Made by a program: the position numbers and the translations under genes
Assembly (NCBI GenBank): GCA_002238925.1
Contig: MPNH01000048.1
Location: 1-41,271 of the forward strand
Direction of reading: 5' to 3'
DNA length: 41,271 bases
DNA from: Spirochaetaceae bacterium bin103
Lineage (GTDB): Bacteria > Spirochaetota > Spirochaetia > SZUA-6 > Bin103
In this document: piece by piece, positions 24,848-34,200 of the stretch
Position numbering within the stretch: position 1 is the stretch's first letter
How the letters are laid out: each line of letters opens with the position of its first letter
The notes under the pieces: model-generated
Told to the model about the DNA's origin: nothing
The model's input: only the letters and a program-made list of their open reading frames with translations
Databases searched by the model: none

Positions 24848-26067
24848 TCAGAACCCGGGGCCGCGGGCACTGACCGGCCACAGGTCGACCACCCGCTCGC
24901 CGCGGAAGCACACCAGCCAATCGTGCAGGTTCACGGTCGGGTCGCAGTGCGGCGGGATGAGGCGCACCTTGTCGCCGATGCGCGGCGGGCGCGCCACCCC
25001 GGACACGTCAAGCGGGGCATGCTCGTCCGAGGCGCCGCCCACCGTCGCCGCCCGCCCATCCCGGCCCCGCGCCCCCCCGCCCCGCCGCGCCCTGCCACTC
25101 CCGGCCCGGCGCCGCCGCGACCCGGGGCAGCCCGCTCTCTGCCGTGAACGCCTTCAGCCCGGCATCGACGATCGCCACGCCGGGACGCGGCGCGCTCATC
25201 ACCTGGGCGAGCAGGAACAGGCTGTGCTCGAAACCGACGTCGCAGTCGCCGTATCCAACGTCCATCACCACGTAGGAGCCGGCCTGGATCTCGGTAAAGG
25301 CGCCGCTGGCCGCGTCGAACCGGCAGGTGCCGCTGCCGCTGCCGGACACCGTCGGACACGGCAGGCCGGCCGCCGCCAGCGCCCCGATGGTATCGCGCAC
25401 GGTCTCGGCCACCTTGGCCGCAGCGGCGCGCCGTTCCTCCACGGCGGCCAGGTGCTGCGACGAGCCGTGGTACGCCTGCAGCCCGGCGAAGCGCAGGTGA
25501 GGCGCCGCCGCCACCCGTTGCGCCAACGCCACCGCCGGCGCACCGGGCAGCACGCCGCAGCGCTGCATCCCCACCTCGATTTCCACCAGCACCGCCAGTT
25601 CCGAGCCGGCGGCCCCGGCCGCCGCCCGCCCCCCCCCCCTCGATCCCCCCCAGCCCCGCCAGTCCCGAGCCGGCGGCCCCGGCCGCCGCGCTCAGGTCGG
25701 CCACGTTGCCCGCCTGGTCCACGCACACTGCGACCTGCGCCCGGTGCGCGAGTGCCGCCAGCCGCCGGATCTTGGCCGCGTCCACTATCTGGTTGGCCAC
25801 CAGCACGTCGCCGATGCCGCCGTCGACCAGCGCCACCGCCTCGCCCACCTTCTGGCAGCACACTCCCACGGCGCCGTGGGCGACCTGCAGGCGTGCCAGG
25901 TTCGGGCACTTGTGGCTCTTGGCATGCGGCCGCGGCCGCGCGGGCGTGCCGGCGGTGATCTCCTGCAGCCGGGCGATGTTCGCCTCGGCGGCTTCCAGGT
26001 CGAGCAGCAGGGCCGGTGTTTCCACGTCGGCGACCGCGTCGCCGATCCGAGCGGGCAGATAACTCAT
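24848..26067 (-). pseudogene. D-threonine aldolase-family PLP enzyme, two frame breaks (likely sequence artefacts)
   Basis: Read through the breaks, this is a ~390-residue alanine-racemase-fold enzyme of the D-threonine aldolase / D-serine dehydratase (DSD1) group. The PLP lysine is in 'RPHAKSHK' near residue 50, with 'QKVGEA', 'VEIEVGMQRCG' and 'GLQAYHGSSQH' following. 'VSGSGSGTCRF' binds the PLP phosphate, and 'PHCDPTVNLHDW' near the C-terminus carries the metal-binding His and Cys/Asp. The frame changes once between 25592 and 25689, inside a 64-bp tandem copy, and again between about 25040 and 25110 in C-rich sequence. Conserved residues are intact on both sides of each break, so the true gene is probably whole. 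It starts at ATG 26067 behind a good promoter. Confidence 0.8.
25592..25689 (-). repeat. 64-bp tandem copy with G-biased mismatches
   Basis: The 34 bases at 25592-25625 recur at 25656-25689, differing at one position. Continuing along the minus strand, the sequence after 25656 aligns without gaps to the sequence after 25592 for about 27 bases, until a G run. All of the roughly nine clear mismatches there are a change of A or T to G. The 64-base offset shifts the reading frame by one. Confidence 0.75.
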
Positions 26068-26075
26068 CGTCGCCG

Positions 26076-26104
26076 ACTCTATGCCACCGCCGCCGCCGCG
26101 TCGA
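26076..26104 (-). promoter_or_regulatory. Promoter of the D-threonine aldolase-type gene
   Basis: Minus strand: TCGACG (26104-26099), a 17-base spacer and TAGAGT (26081-26076). The predicted start is about two bases before the ATG at 26067. No Shine-Dalgarno is present. Confidence 0.45.
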
Positions 26105-26117
26105 GCCGCAGATTCGC

Positions 26118-26146
26118 TTGCCGGTGAGACGCTGCGGGGATAAGGT
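26118..26146 (+). promoter_or_regulatory. Promoter of the serine hydrolase gene, leaderless
   Basis: TTGCCG (26118-26123), a 17-base spacer and TAAGGT (26141-26146). The predicted start coincides with the A of ATG 26153. It is divergent from the neighbouring promoter, with no overlap. Confidence 0.5.
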
Positions 26147-26152
26147 CGGACG

Positions 26153-27388
26153 ATGCGACAGAGCATGGACGCACACCCCGTGTTGCCGAGCCGCGAACCG
26201 GCGCAGGTAGGGCTGGCGGCGGATCTTGGTGATTGCCTGGACGGCGCGGCGCGGCGCCTCATCGGCAGCCGGCAGCTTGCCGGGGCGGTGACGGTAGTGG
26301 CGCGCCGCGGCGCCGTGGCCCACTACGGGGTACACGGCATGATGGACATTGCCCGCGAGAGGCCGATGGCGAACGACACCATCTTCCGCATCTACTCGAT
26401 GACCAAGGCGGTGGGTACGGTGGCGGCGATGATGCTGAGTGAGGAAGGCAAGCTGGAGCTGGACGCGCCGGCGGCCGACTACCTGCCGGCACTGGGCCGG
26501 ATGCGGGTCGCCCCCGAGGATGCCGGCGACGGACAGGCGGAGGCGCCCCGGCGCGCCATGACGGTGCGCGACCTGCTGCGCCACACCTCCGGGCTGCCCG
26601 GCAACGTGGCCGTGAACGACCGCTTTCGGGAAACCGGCCTGCCGCCGCTGGCCGAGTGCACGCTCGAGGAGATCTGCGATCACCTCGACCGGGTTGCCCT
26701 GCTCTACGAGCCCGGCAGCCGCTGGTACTACAGCGTGGCCGCCGACGTGGTGGGCCGCCTGGTGGAGGTGGTGTCGGGGCAGACGTTCGACGAGTTCCTG
26801 GCGCGGCGCATCTTCGCACCGCTCGGCATGGTGGACACCGGCTTTTTCTGCCCGCCGGAGAAGGCCGGCCGGCTGGCCGAGATGTACGGCCCCGCTCCGG
26901 ATGGCGGCATCATGCCGGTGGACGCGCCGCAGGGCGGTACCGTGTCCCGGTTCAGCTTCCGCGAACGGCCCCGCTTCCTGTCCTGCGGCGGCGGCCTGGT
27001 GTCCACCGGCACCGACTACCTGCGCTTCTGCCTGATGCTCTGCGGCGGCGGCGCGCTCGGCGGCGTGCGGCTGCTGCAGCCGGAGACGGTCGCGGACATG
27101 ACCCGCAACCAGCTCCCCGAGTCGCTGATCCCGATCCGCAAGGCGCCGCAGGAACGCTACGACGGGCTGGGGTTCGGGCTTGGCTTCTCGGTGCGCGTGG
27201 CGCCGTCCGGCTTCGTGCCCGGCGCCGAGGTCGGCGAGTACGGCTGGATCGGCGGCGCGAGCACCGAGTTCACCATCTCGCCGCGCTCCGGGCTGGTGAT
27301 TATCACGCTCACCCAGTTCATGCCGTTTTCGCCGCTCAGCCGGAGCGTCAAGTCGATCGCCTACGACGCCCTCCGGGCGCAGACCTGA
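26153..27388 (+). CDS. Serine hydrolase, class C beta-lactamase fold
   Basis: A 411-residue serine hydrolase of the AmpC/EstB/penicillin-binding-protein-like family. The nucleophile motif SMTK is at 82-85. The second motif is 'YYSVAADV' (Tyr near 193), and 'GWIGGAST' near residue 370 corresponds to the third (HxG/KTG-like) motif. No signal peptide is visible, so it is probably cytoplasmic and more likely an esterase or amidase than a beta-lactamase. ATG 26153 coincides with the predicted transcription start. The sulfatase gene begins 2 bases after its stop, indicating an operon. Confidence 0.9.
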   Translation: MRQSMDAHPVLPSREPAQVGLAADLGDCLDGAARRLIGSRQLAGAVTVVARRGAVAHYGVHGMMDIARERPMANDTIFRIYSMTKAVGTVAAMMLSEEGKLELDAPAADYLPALGRMRVAPEDAGDGQAEAPRRAMTVRDLLRHTSGLPGNVAVNDRFRETGLPPLAECTLEEICDHLDRVALLYEPGSRWYYSVAADVVGRLVEVVSGQTFDEFLARRIFAPLGMVDTGFFCPPEKAGRLAEMYGPAPDGGIMPVDAPQGGTVSRFSFRERPRFLSCGGGLVSTGTDYLRFCLMLCGGGALGGVRLLQPETVADMTRNQLPESLIPIRKAPQERYDGLGFGLGFSVRVAPSGFVPGAEVGEYGWIGGASTEFTISPRSGLVIITLTQFMPFSPLSRSVKSIAYDALRAQT

Positions 27389-27390
27389 CC

Positions 27391-28950
27391 GTGGCGCGGC
27401 GCCCGAACATCGTCCTGATCCTGGCCGACGACCTTGGCTTCAGCGACCTCGGCTGCTACGGCGGCGAGATCGCCACCCCGAACCTGGACCGTCTCGCCGC
27501 CGGCGGCATGCGCTTCACGCACTTCTACAACAACGCCGTGTGCGTGGCCACACGCGCATCGTTGCTCACCGGCCAGTACTGCCACCGGGTTGGCCAGGGG
27601 CTCGGGGCCCGGTTGCGCGCCGGCGCCAACAACGTCACCTTCGCCGAGCTGCTGCGCGACGCCGGCTACCGTACGCTGATGTCCGGGAAGTGGCACAGCG
27701 GCCAGCACCCCGGCGAACTGCCCGTCGACCGCGGTTTCGACCGCTACTGGGGGCTGATTGACGGCGGCAGCAACTACTTCAACCCCGGCGTGCGCCGCCC
27801 CGGCGAACCGGAACCGGTGCACAAGGCGCCCGGCGACTACCGCCTGTGGGGGGACGACCGGCGCCTGACCCGCCCGTTTACGCCCGACGACCCCGACTTC
27901 TACATCACCGATTCGTTTTCCGAGCGGGCGGTTTCCTTCCTCGACGGCCACGGCCGCGACGAGCGCCCGTTCCTGCTCTACCTTGCCTACACGGCGCCGC
28001 ACTTTCCATTGCACGCGCCGGCGGAAGAGATTGCCCGCTACCAGGGCCGCTACCGGATCGGTTGGGACGAGCTGCGCCGGCGCCGCCACCAGCGCCTGTG
28101 CGAGCTTGGCCTGGTAGAGGAGCGCTGGGGCATGTCGGAGCGCGACGAGGGGTGCGGCACCTGGGAAGAAGCGCACGACAAGCAACGCTGGGACCGCAAG
28201 ATGGCGGTGTACGCGGCGATGGTGGACCGCATGGACCAGGGTATCGGGCGCGTGCTCGACAAGATCCGCGATCTCGGCAAGGAACAGGACACCCTGGTGC
28301 TGTTCCTGTCCGACAACGGCGGCTGCGGCGAGCATATCGACAATTCCCCGGACCGCATGCCGGGCACGGTGGATACCTACGCCACCGTCGACGCGCCGTG
28401 GGCCAACGCCAGCAACACGCCGTTCCGCAAGTACAAGGTGTTCGACCACGAGGGCGGCATTGCCACCCCGCTCATTGCCCACTGGCCGGCGGCCGTCGAG
28501 GCCGGCGCCATCAATCACGAGGTAGGGCACGTGGTCGACTTCCTGCCCACGTTCGCCGAGCTGGCCGGCGCCGATTACCCGGACCACTACCGCGGCAGCC
28601 CGATCGCATCCGCCGACGGCATCAGCCTGGCGCCGCTGCTGCGCGGCGAATCGCGCAGCTCCCATCCGTACCTGTGCTGGGAGCTGAATGGCTGCCGGGC
28701 GGTACGCCGCGGACGCTGGAAGGCGGTGAGCATGGGGCCGCCGCGCTGGTACGCCGGCCACCGGTTTCCCCCCGGCCGCGACGGCTGGGAGCTGTACGAC
28801 ATGGAGCGCGACCGCTGCGAAACCAACGACCTGGCCGCCGGGCATCCGCACCTGGTGCAGGAACTCGACGCCCTGTGGCGCGGCTGGTACGAGGCCTGCC
28901 GGCGCGATCAGCGCCGCGCACAACCACGGGCGGCGGCGGCGGCAGGGTAA
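27391..28950 (+). CDS. Sulfatase (arylsulfatase type) with variant CxAxR motif
   Basis: A 519-residue alkaline-phosphatase-superfamily sulfatase. 'NIVLILADDLGFSDLGCYGG' supplies the metal-binding Asp pair. The maturation motif is C51-V-A-T-R55 followed by 'ASLLTGQ'; Cys51 would become formylglycine. 'SGKWHSG' gives the Lys/His set, 'LFLSDNGGCGEH' the second metal Asp/Asn, and the C-terminus has 'ELYDMERDRCETNDLA'. No signal peptide is seen, so it probably acts in the cytoplasm. The start is GTG 27391, two bases after the hydrolase stop. Alanine replaces the usual proline of CxPxR. It may remove sulfate from imported sulfated sugars or aryl sulfates (inference). Confidence 0.92.
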   Translation: MARRPNIVLILADDLGFSDLGCYGGEIATPNLDRLAAGGMRFTHFYNNAVCVATRASLLTGQYCHRVGQGLGARLRAGANNVTFAELLRDAGYRTLMSGKWHSGQHPGELPVDRGFDRYWGLIDGGSNYFNPGVRRPGEPEPVHKAPGDYRLWGDDRRLTRPFTPDDPDFYITDSFSERAVSFLDGHGRDERPFLLYLAYTAPHFPLHAPAEEIARYQGRYRIGWDELRRRRHQRLCELGLVEERWGMSERDEGCGTWEEAHDKQRWDRKMAVYAAMVDRMDQGIGRVLDKIRDLGKEQDTLVLFLSDNGGCGEHIDNSPDRMPGTVDTYATVDAPWANASNTPFRKYKVFDHEGGIATPLIAHWPAAVEAGAINHEVGHVVDFLPTFAELAGADYPDHYRGSPIASADGISLAPLLRGESRSSHPYLCWELNGCRAVRRGRWKAVSMGPPRWYAGHRFPPGRDGWELYDMERDRCETNDLAAGHPHLVQELDALWRGWYEACRRDQRRAQPRAAAAAG

Positions 28951-29033
28951 CAGACCGGATCGGGTCACGCCGCCGGCGCCATCTCGTGCGCACGCTTGTT
29001 TTCGCGCGCCCGGATGGTCATCTTTGGGGCCGC

Positions 29034-29492
29034 ATGCGTAAAGTCATGTCGTACGCCCTCACCCTGCTCAACTTCGGGTTGTTCCTGCTGGTGTTCATCG
29101 CCACGCGCGATCTGTACCAAACGCTGTTTGCGGTGCTGTACGGCGCGGCCACGGACCGCGACATGAGTGCATTCCAGGTTTCCGCGGGCCTGCGCACGCT
29201 CGACATGGTGGGCATGTTCGTGATGGGCATCGCCGTGATCGTGCTGATCATCGTGATCCAGTCCGCGTACGAGCGCGCGCGCAGCGGCGTCCAGCTCGGC
29301 GCCCGCTTCGCCATCGTGTTCGGCGTGCAGGTGGCGTGGGTCGGCTTGACCCGGGTCCTGATCTGGCTGATGCCGGTGGGCGTTAGCCACATGGCGCTGG
29401 ACAGTTACACGCTGCTTCCGCTGGTGGCTGGCAGCGCGGCGATCGTGGCTGGTATACTGCTGCGCCGGCGCAGCCTCGCGTCGCGATCCTGA
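29034..29492 (+). CDS. Small four-helix membrane protein, unknown
   Basis: 152 residues with four predicted membrane helices (about 7-25, 53-77, 87-110, 118-142) and a basic C-terminus 'LLRRRSLASRS'. I do not recognise a family. The ATG at 29034 is preferred for its position just before helix 1; a GTG at 28986 in the same frame is possible. Its stop is 3 bases from the start of the following ABC ATPase gene, so it is probably the first gene of the MacAB-like operon and may be an accessory membrane component. Confidence 0.6.
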   Translation: MRKVMSYALTLLNFGLFLLVFIATRDLYQTLFAVLYGAATDRDMSAFQVSAGLRTLDMVGMFVMGIAVIVLIIVIQSAYERARSGVQLGARFAIVFGVQVAWVGLTRVLIWLMPVGVSHMALDSYTLLPLVAGSAAIVAGILLRRRSLASRS

Positions 29493-29495
29493 CTC

Positions 29496-30194
29496 ATGCC
29501 GTCGACACCCCCGATCATGCGCGCTTCCAACGTGTCCCGCGAGTTTGTGCTTGGCCAGGAACGGGTGCAGGCCGTGCGCGCGGTGGACATGGAACTTTGC
29601 CCCGCCCGCATGGTGCTGATCCGCGGCAAGTCGGGCTCGGGCAAGACCACGCTGCTGAACATCATCGGCGGTCTGGACCGGCCCACCAGCGGCGTCGTGT
29701 TCTACCACGAGCGCGACCTGCACATCTTTTCGGAGCGTGAAATGACCCGCTGGCGGCGCACCAAGGCCGCATTCGTGTTCCAGGCGTTCGCGCTCATCCC
29801 CGGGCTCACCGCAGCCGAGAACGTCGACGTGCCGCTGCGCATCGCCGGCATCAGCCCGCGCGACGCCGGCAAGCGTGCGCTCCAATACCTGGACATGGTG
29901 GGGCTGGCGCCGCGCGCCCATCACCGCATCTACGAGTTGAGCGGCGGCGAGCAGCAGCGGGTGGCGGTGGCGCGGGCCCTGGTAAAGGAGCCGGAGGTGC
30001 TGCTCGCCGACGAGCCGACCGGCGAGCTCGACCAGACCACCGGCCATCGGGTGCTCGCGCTGCTGCGCAGTCTGGCCCATGAACGCGGCATCGCGATCTG
30101 CCTGACCAGCCACGATCCATCCGCTTCCGACTTTGCCGACGAGGTGTATTCCATGAAGGATGGCCAGCTCAGCGCCGAACGGAGCGCCGCGTGA
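29496..30194 (+). CDS. ABC transporter ATPase, MacB/LolD type
   Basis: A 232-residue ATPase of the lipoprotein-release/macrolide-export group: Walker A 'GKSGSGKTT' near residue 45, Q-loop 'FVFQAFALIP', signature 'LSGGEQQRV', Walker B 'VLLADEPTGELD' and switch 'TSHDPS'. The sequence 'EPTGELD' is the group's hallmark. Its stop overlaps the GTG of the adaptor gene by 4 bases. It should energise the large FtsX permease two genes downstream; a second ATPase gene follows that permease. Confidence 0.93.
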   Translation: MPSTPPIMRASNVSREFVLGQERVQAVRAVDMELCPARMVLIRGKSGSGKTTLLNIIGGLDRPTSGVVFYHERDLHIFSEREMTRWRRTKAAFVFQAFALIPGLTAAENVDVPLRIAGISPRDAGKRALQYLDMVGLAPRAHHRIYELSGGEQQRVAVARALVKEPEVLLADEPTGELDQTTGHRVLALLRSLAHERGIAICLTSHDPSASDFADEVYSMKDGQLSAERSAA

Positions 30195-31216
30195 AGCTGC
30201 ACCAATCGATGCGCTTGCCGACTGCCGCGCTGTTGGCGGCGTTCCTGGCGGCCATGCTGCTGGGCGCCTGCAGCGCACTGCCCGACGAGAACGAGGATCT
30301 GCCGCGCGAACTGCCGCCCATACCGTTGCGCTCGCGGGCGATCACCTACCCGGTGGAAAAGATCGACCTGGCAGTCGAGGTGCGCGGCACCGCCGTGGTG
30401 ACCCCGACCCGCGAAGTGGAGTTGTACTTCCGCGAACCGGGGCGCCTGACCGTGCTCAACGTCTCGGTGCGCGACGATGTGCAGGCAAACCAGGTTCTGG
30501 CGCGCCTGGAGAGCGCCGACCTGGAGCAGGAGCTGCGCCTCGCCGAGATGGACCTGGAGATTGCCCGGCTTCGGCACCAGGCGATGGCGGCCGGCAACCT
30601 GACGCGCACCGAGCGGGCCGTCAACGAACTGGAGCTGGCCAAGCAGGAGGTCCGTACCGAATACCTGCGCGACCGCGTCGACGCCTACGTGATCCGCTCC
30701 CCCTACGACGGCGCGGTGAAGACGGTGCGCGGCAAGGTGGGCGAGCTGGTCCAGGAGTACAAGACGATTATCGAGGTCTCCGACCCCACCGAGCTGGAAC
30801 TGCAGATGCGGGTCAACATCGATGAATTCGAACGTGTCATTCCGGGGCAGCCGGTCATGATCGAGGTCAGCCGCGGCACCTGGTCGGCCGGCGAGGTAGT
30901 GGCGGTGAGCAGCCGCAACCAGGCCACCGACCCCACCCTGCGCCGCGACGAGTACATCGCCCATCTCGCCCTCGAGGACACCTCCATCGAACTGCGCGCC
31001 CAGGCGCGGCTCACCGCGCGCATCATCGTGGAAAGCCGCCCGCAGACGCTGGTAATTCCGGCCGCCGGGCTGCGCGAGTTCCGCGAGCGCACCTACGTGC
31101 GCGTGCTCGAAGGCGAACTGCGCCGGGAGGTCGATGTACGTGTCGGCGTCCGCACCGACACCCAGGTGGAAATCCTCACCGGCCTCGAGCCAGGCCAGCT
31201 GGTAATCGGCAAGTGA
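30191..31216 (+). CDS. Membrane-fusion (MacA/HlyD-like) adaptor lipoprotein
   Basis: 341 residues. The signal ends in lipobox LGAC (Cys27). The biotinyl-lipoyl half-motifs flank a short coiled coil: 'GRLTVLNVSVRDDVQANQVLARLES', then a helical hairpin (~115-160, 'LEQELRLAEMDLEIARL'), then 'VIRSPYDGAVKTVRGKVGELVQ'. Beta-barrel and membrane-proximal domains follow to the end ('VRVGVRTDTQVEILTGLEPGQLVI'). The hairpin is short, so it probably does not reach an outer-membrane channel by itself. The start is GTG 30191 and the stop overlaps the permease GTG, each by 4 bases. Confidence 0.92.
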   Translation: MKLHQSMRLPTAALLAAFLAAMLLGACSALPDENEDLPRELPPIPLRSRAITYPVEKIDLAVEVRGTAVVTPTREVELYFREPGRLTVLNVSVRDDVQANQVLARLESADLEQELRLAEMDLEIARLRHQAMAAGNLTRTERAVNELELAKQEVRTEYLRDRVDAYVIRSPYDGAVKTVRGKVGELVQEYKTIIEVSDPTELELQMRVNIDEFERVIPGQPVMIEVSRGTWSAGEVVAVSSRNQATDPTLRRDEYIAHLALEDTSIELRAQARLTARIIVESRPQTLVIPAAGLREFRERTYVRVLEGELRREVDVRVGVRTDTQVEILTGLEPGQLVIGK

Positions 31217-34200
31217 GCGATGCCGGCGCCGGCGGCGGGTACGAGAGCGGCGCACCGCCCGCACCGGCAACCGCCCCTGCGCTGAGCTTCGGGCGCGTCA
31301 GGACGCGCCGCGAACGCGGCCTCGCCCCGGCCGCGGTGCTCCTCTATCCCGTCACCGTCCTGTGGATCACGCTGCAGCGCATGGCGCGCAACTGGCGCCT
31401 GCTCGGCGCCCTGCTTGCCGGGCTGGTGCTGGTGGCCGGGCTGGCGGCCGCCGTGCCGATCTACACCGCCGCCGGCCTGCAGCGCAGCTTCATCCAGCAC
31501 TGGCGCCAGCAGGACGAGTTCCGCCCACCGTTCGCGGTGATCATGGCGCACCGCAACAGCCGCCGCAAGGAGCCGGTGACCGCCGAGCAGCTCACCCGGT
31601 TGCACCGCTACCTGGACGGCGACCTGCCGGGCCGGGTCGGGCATGCGGCCATCGCCACCTCGTTCTACGGCAGTTTCGGCAGCGATTTCGTGCTGCACGG
31701 CAACGAGGCAGACCCCTCCGGACGCGCGACCCGGGCGGAACTGTCCTTCATGAGCAACCTGGCCGAGCACGCCAACGCTCTCGTCGGGCGCTGGTACGAG
31801 CCGCGCGACGACGGCGTGGTCGAGGTGATGGCCGACGAGAAGACGCTCGACGACCTGGAGCTGATCGTCGGCGGGCGCTACGTGTGGGCCTACCAGTTGC
31901 TGCCGGACGAAGAAATCACCGACCTGCCGGTGGAGAATTATCAACGCCAGCGCTTCGCCCTGACGCCGATCGAGGTGGTCGGCATGTTCAAGCCGCGGGA
32001 GGGCGTGACCACGCGCGAGTGGGTGTACCCGCCGCTGCCGGGCCGCCTGTTCATGCCGCCGGACGAGTTCGCACGCATGCAGGCCGCCGGCCTGCGCACC
32101 TCCACCTACGACCTGCAGTGGGTGTTCGACGACCGCCTGATTCGCGTCGATCAGCTCGGCAGCCTGATTGGCGATCTTGTCGCGGTGGAGGAGCGGGCGG
32201 CGCGCATCGCACCGGGCACCAAGTACTGGCTGGCCCCGCTGGAGTTCTTCGGCAAGTTCAAGACCACGCTCGACCAGGTGGCGCTGTTCCTGTTTTCGCT
32301 GGCCGCGCCCACCATCGGCATGATCCTGGTGTACGTGATGCTGATCGCCGCCCTGGCGGTGGAACGGCGCATCACGGAAATCTCGGTGCTGCACAGCCGC
32401 GGCGCCGGCCGCATGCAGGTCCTGGCCAGCTTCGCCCTGGAGTGGCTGATCCTGGCCGCGGTGGCCGCGTTGGTGGGCCCCTACCTCGGCGTGGCAATCG
32501 GACGCCTGGTCGGCAACGTGCAGGGCTTCCTCGATTTCAGCGCCGGCGGCGCGGCGGCGCAGGCCGCGGCGCAGGCCGCCACGGAGGCGCGGACCCGCTG
32601 CTCGCGGCGGGCACGGAACGGACACTGCCGGTGGTGGTAACCGAGCAGTCGCGGCGGTTCGCGCTGCTGGCCACCGCGGTGGCGATCCTGGCCGCGGTGG
32701 CGCCGGTAATCGCCAGTTCCCGGTTCTCGGTGGTTACCCTGCGCCAGGTGCAGGCGCGCGGCATGCGGCGCTCGTTCTGGCACCGCTACTTCCTCGACCT
32801 GATCCTGCTCGGCCTCGCGTTCTACGGCTACAGCGCCCTGCGCTGGCAGCAGGTGCGCCTCGCCACCGAAGCCACGGTGGACGCCGACCCCATCCTGTTC
32901 CTGGTGCCGGTGGCGTTCTTCATTGGCGCCGGACTGGTGGCGCTGCGCCTGTATCCGTTTGCCATGGCCGGCCTCGGCTGGCTCAGCAACCGGTTCCGCG
33001 GCATCGTGCTGCAACTCACCTTCCGCCGCCTGAGCCGCAGCTCCGGACAGTACGTTTCGCTGCTGGTGCTGCTCATCCTCACGGTCTCCATGGGCATTTA
33101 CAACGGCTCCGCGGCGCGCACGCTGCTGGTCAACTTCGAGGATCGCGTGCGCTACATGAACGGCGCCGAGCTGGTGATCCGCGAGGCCTGGGAACCGCCG
33201 GAAGAGACGCAGGCGGCCGGGATGGCGGGCGCGGTGCAGCCCACCTCGTACGACCAGCCGCGCCCCACCGCGAGTGCCGAACCGCCGTTCTTCAAGCGGC
33301 TGGAAATCGAGGGCGTGGAGGCCACGGCGCGGGTACTGGTACGCCGTGCCGAGGCGCGTAACGCCTCGCTGCACGCCGGCTCGGTTACCATGATGGCCAT
33401 TGTTCCGCACGAGTTCGCCGCGGTCGCCTGGGCGCGCTCCGACCTGTTCAATCCGCACTTCTACGACTACCTGACCCAGTTGAGCACCCATCGCCAGGGC
33501 GCCCTGGTAAGCCCCGAGCTGAAGCGCCGCGGCAAGCTGGAGCCGGGCGACCCGATCATCATCAACTACAACAATCAGCGCATCGATTCCTACGTGGTGG
33601 GGGTGGTGCCGTACTGGCCGTCGCTCAACCCCGATCACCGCCCGTTCGTGATCATGAACCTGGACCACGTGCAGGAGTTCACCGCGCTCGAACCATACGA
33701 CTCGTGGTACGACATCACCGGCCCGGAAGCGATTCCGAACATCGTACAGCGGCTCACCAACATCGGCGTGTGGGAGTGGAAGCGGGTGGACACCGAGTTG
33801 ATCCTGCGCGAACTGCACCGCGAGCCCTACCGGCGCGGCTTCTTCGGAATCCTCACCATCGGCTTTCTGGCCGCGGCCGCGGTGGCGGTGCTGGCCTTCG
33901 TGGTGTACACCATCTACTCGACCCGGCAGCGGCTGATCCAGTTCGGCGCGCTGCGCGCCAACGGCCTGTCGCTGGTGCAGACCCTCGGCGTGGTCGGCCT
34001 GGAGCAGTTGCTGACCGTCGGCATTGGCCTGTTGATCGGTATCGCCGGCGGTAACGCGGCCACCACCCTGTTCCTGCCGTTCCTGCGCGACCGGGCGAGC
34101 GAGGTGGAGCCGGTGCCGCCGTTTCTGATCGTTACCGATCTCGACGACCTGACGCGCATGGTGGCAATCGTGGGGGCGGCGTTCGTGGTCGGGGTGGTGG

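Noticed and set aside
25627..25650. G-quadruplex or regulatory poly-C tract
   Set aside because: The run arises where the tandem copy degrades into G on the other strand, so it is better explained as a sequencing or assembly artefact.
26153..27388. Beta-lactamase (antibiotic resistance) call
   Set aside because: The fold matches, but there is no signal peptide and the second motif is YSV rather than YAN, so an esterase/amidase-type serine hydrolase is more likely.
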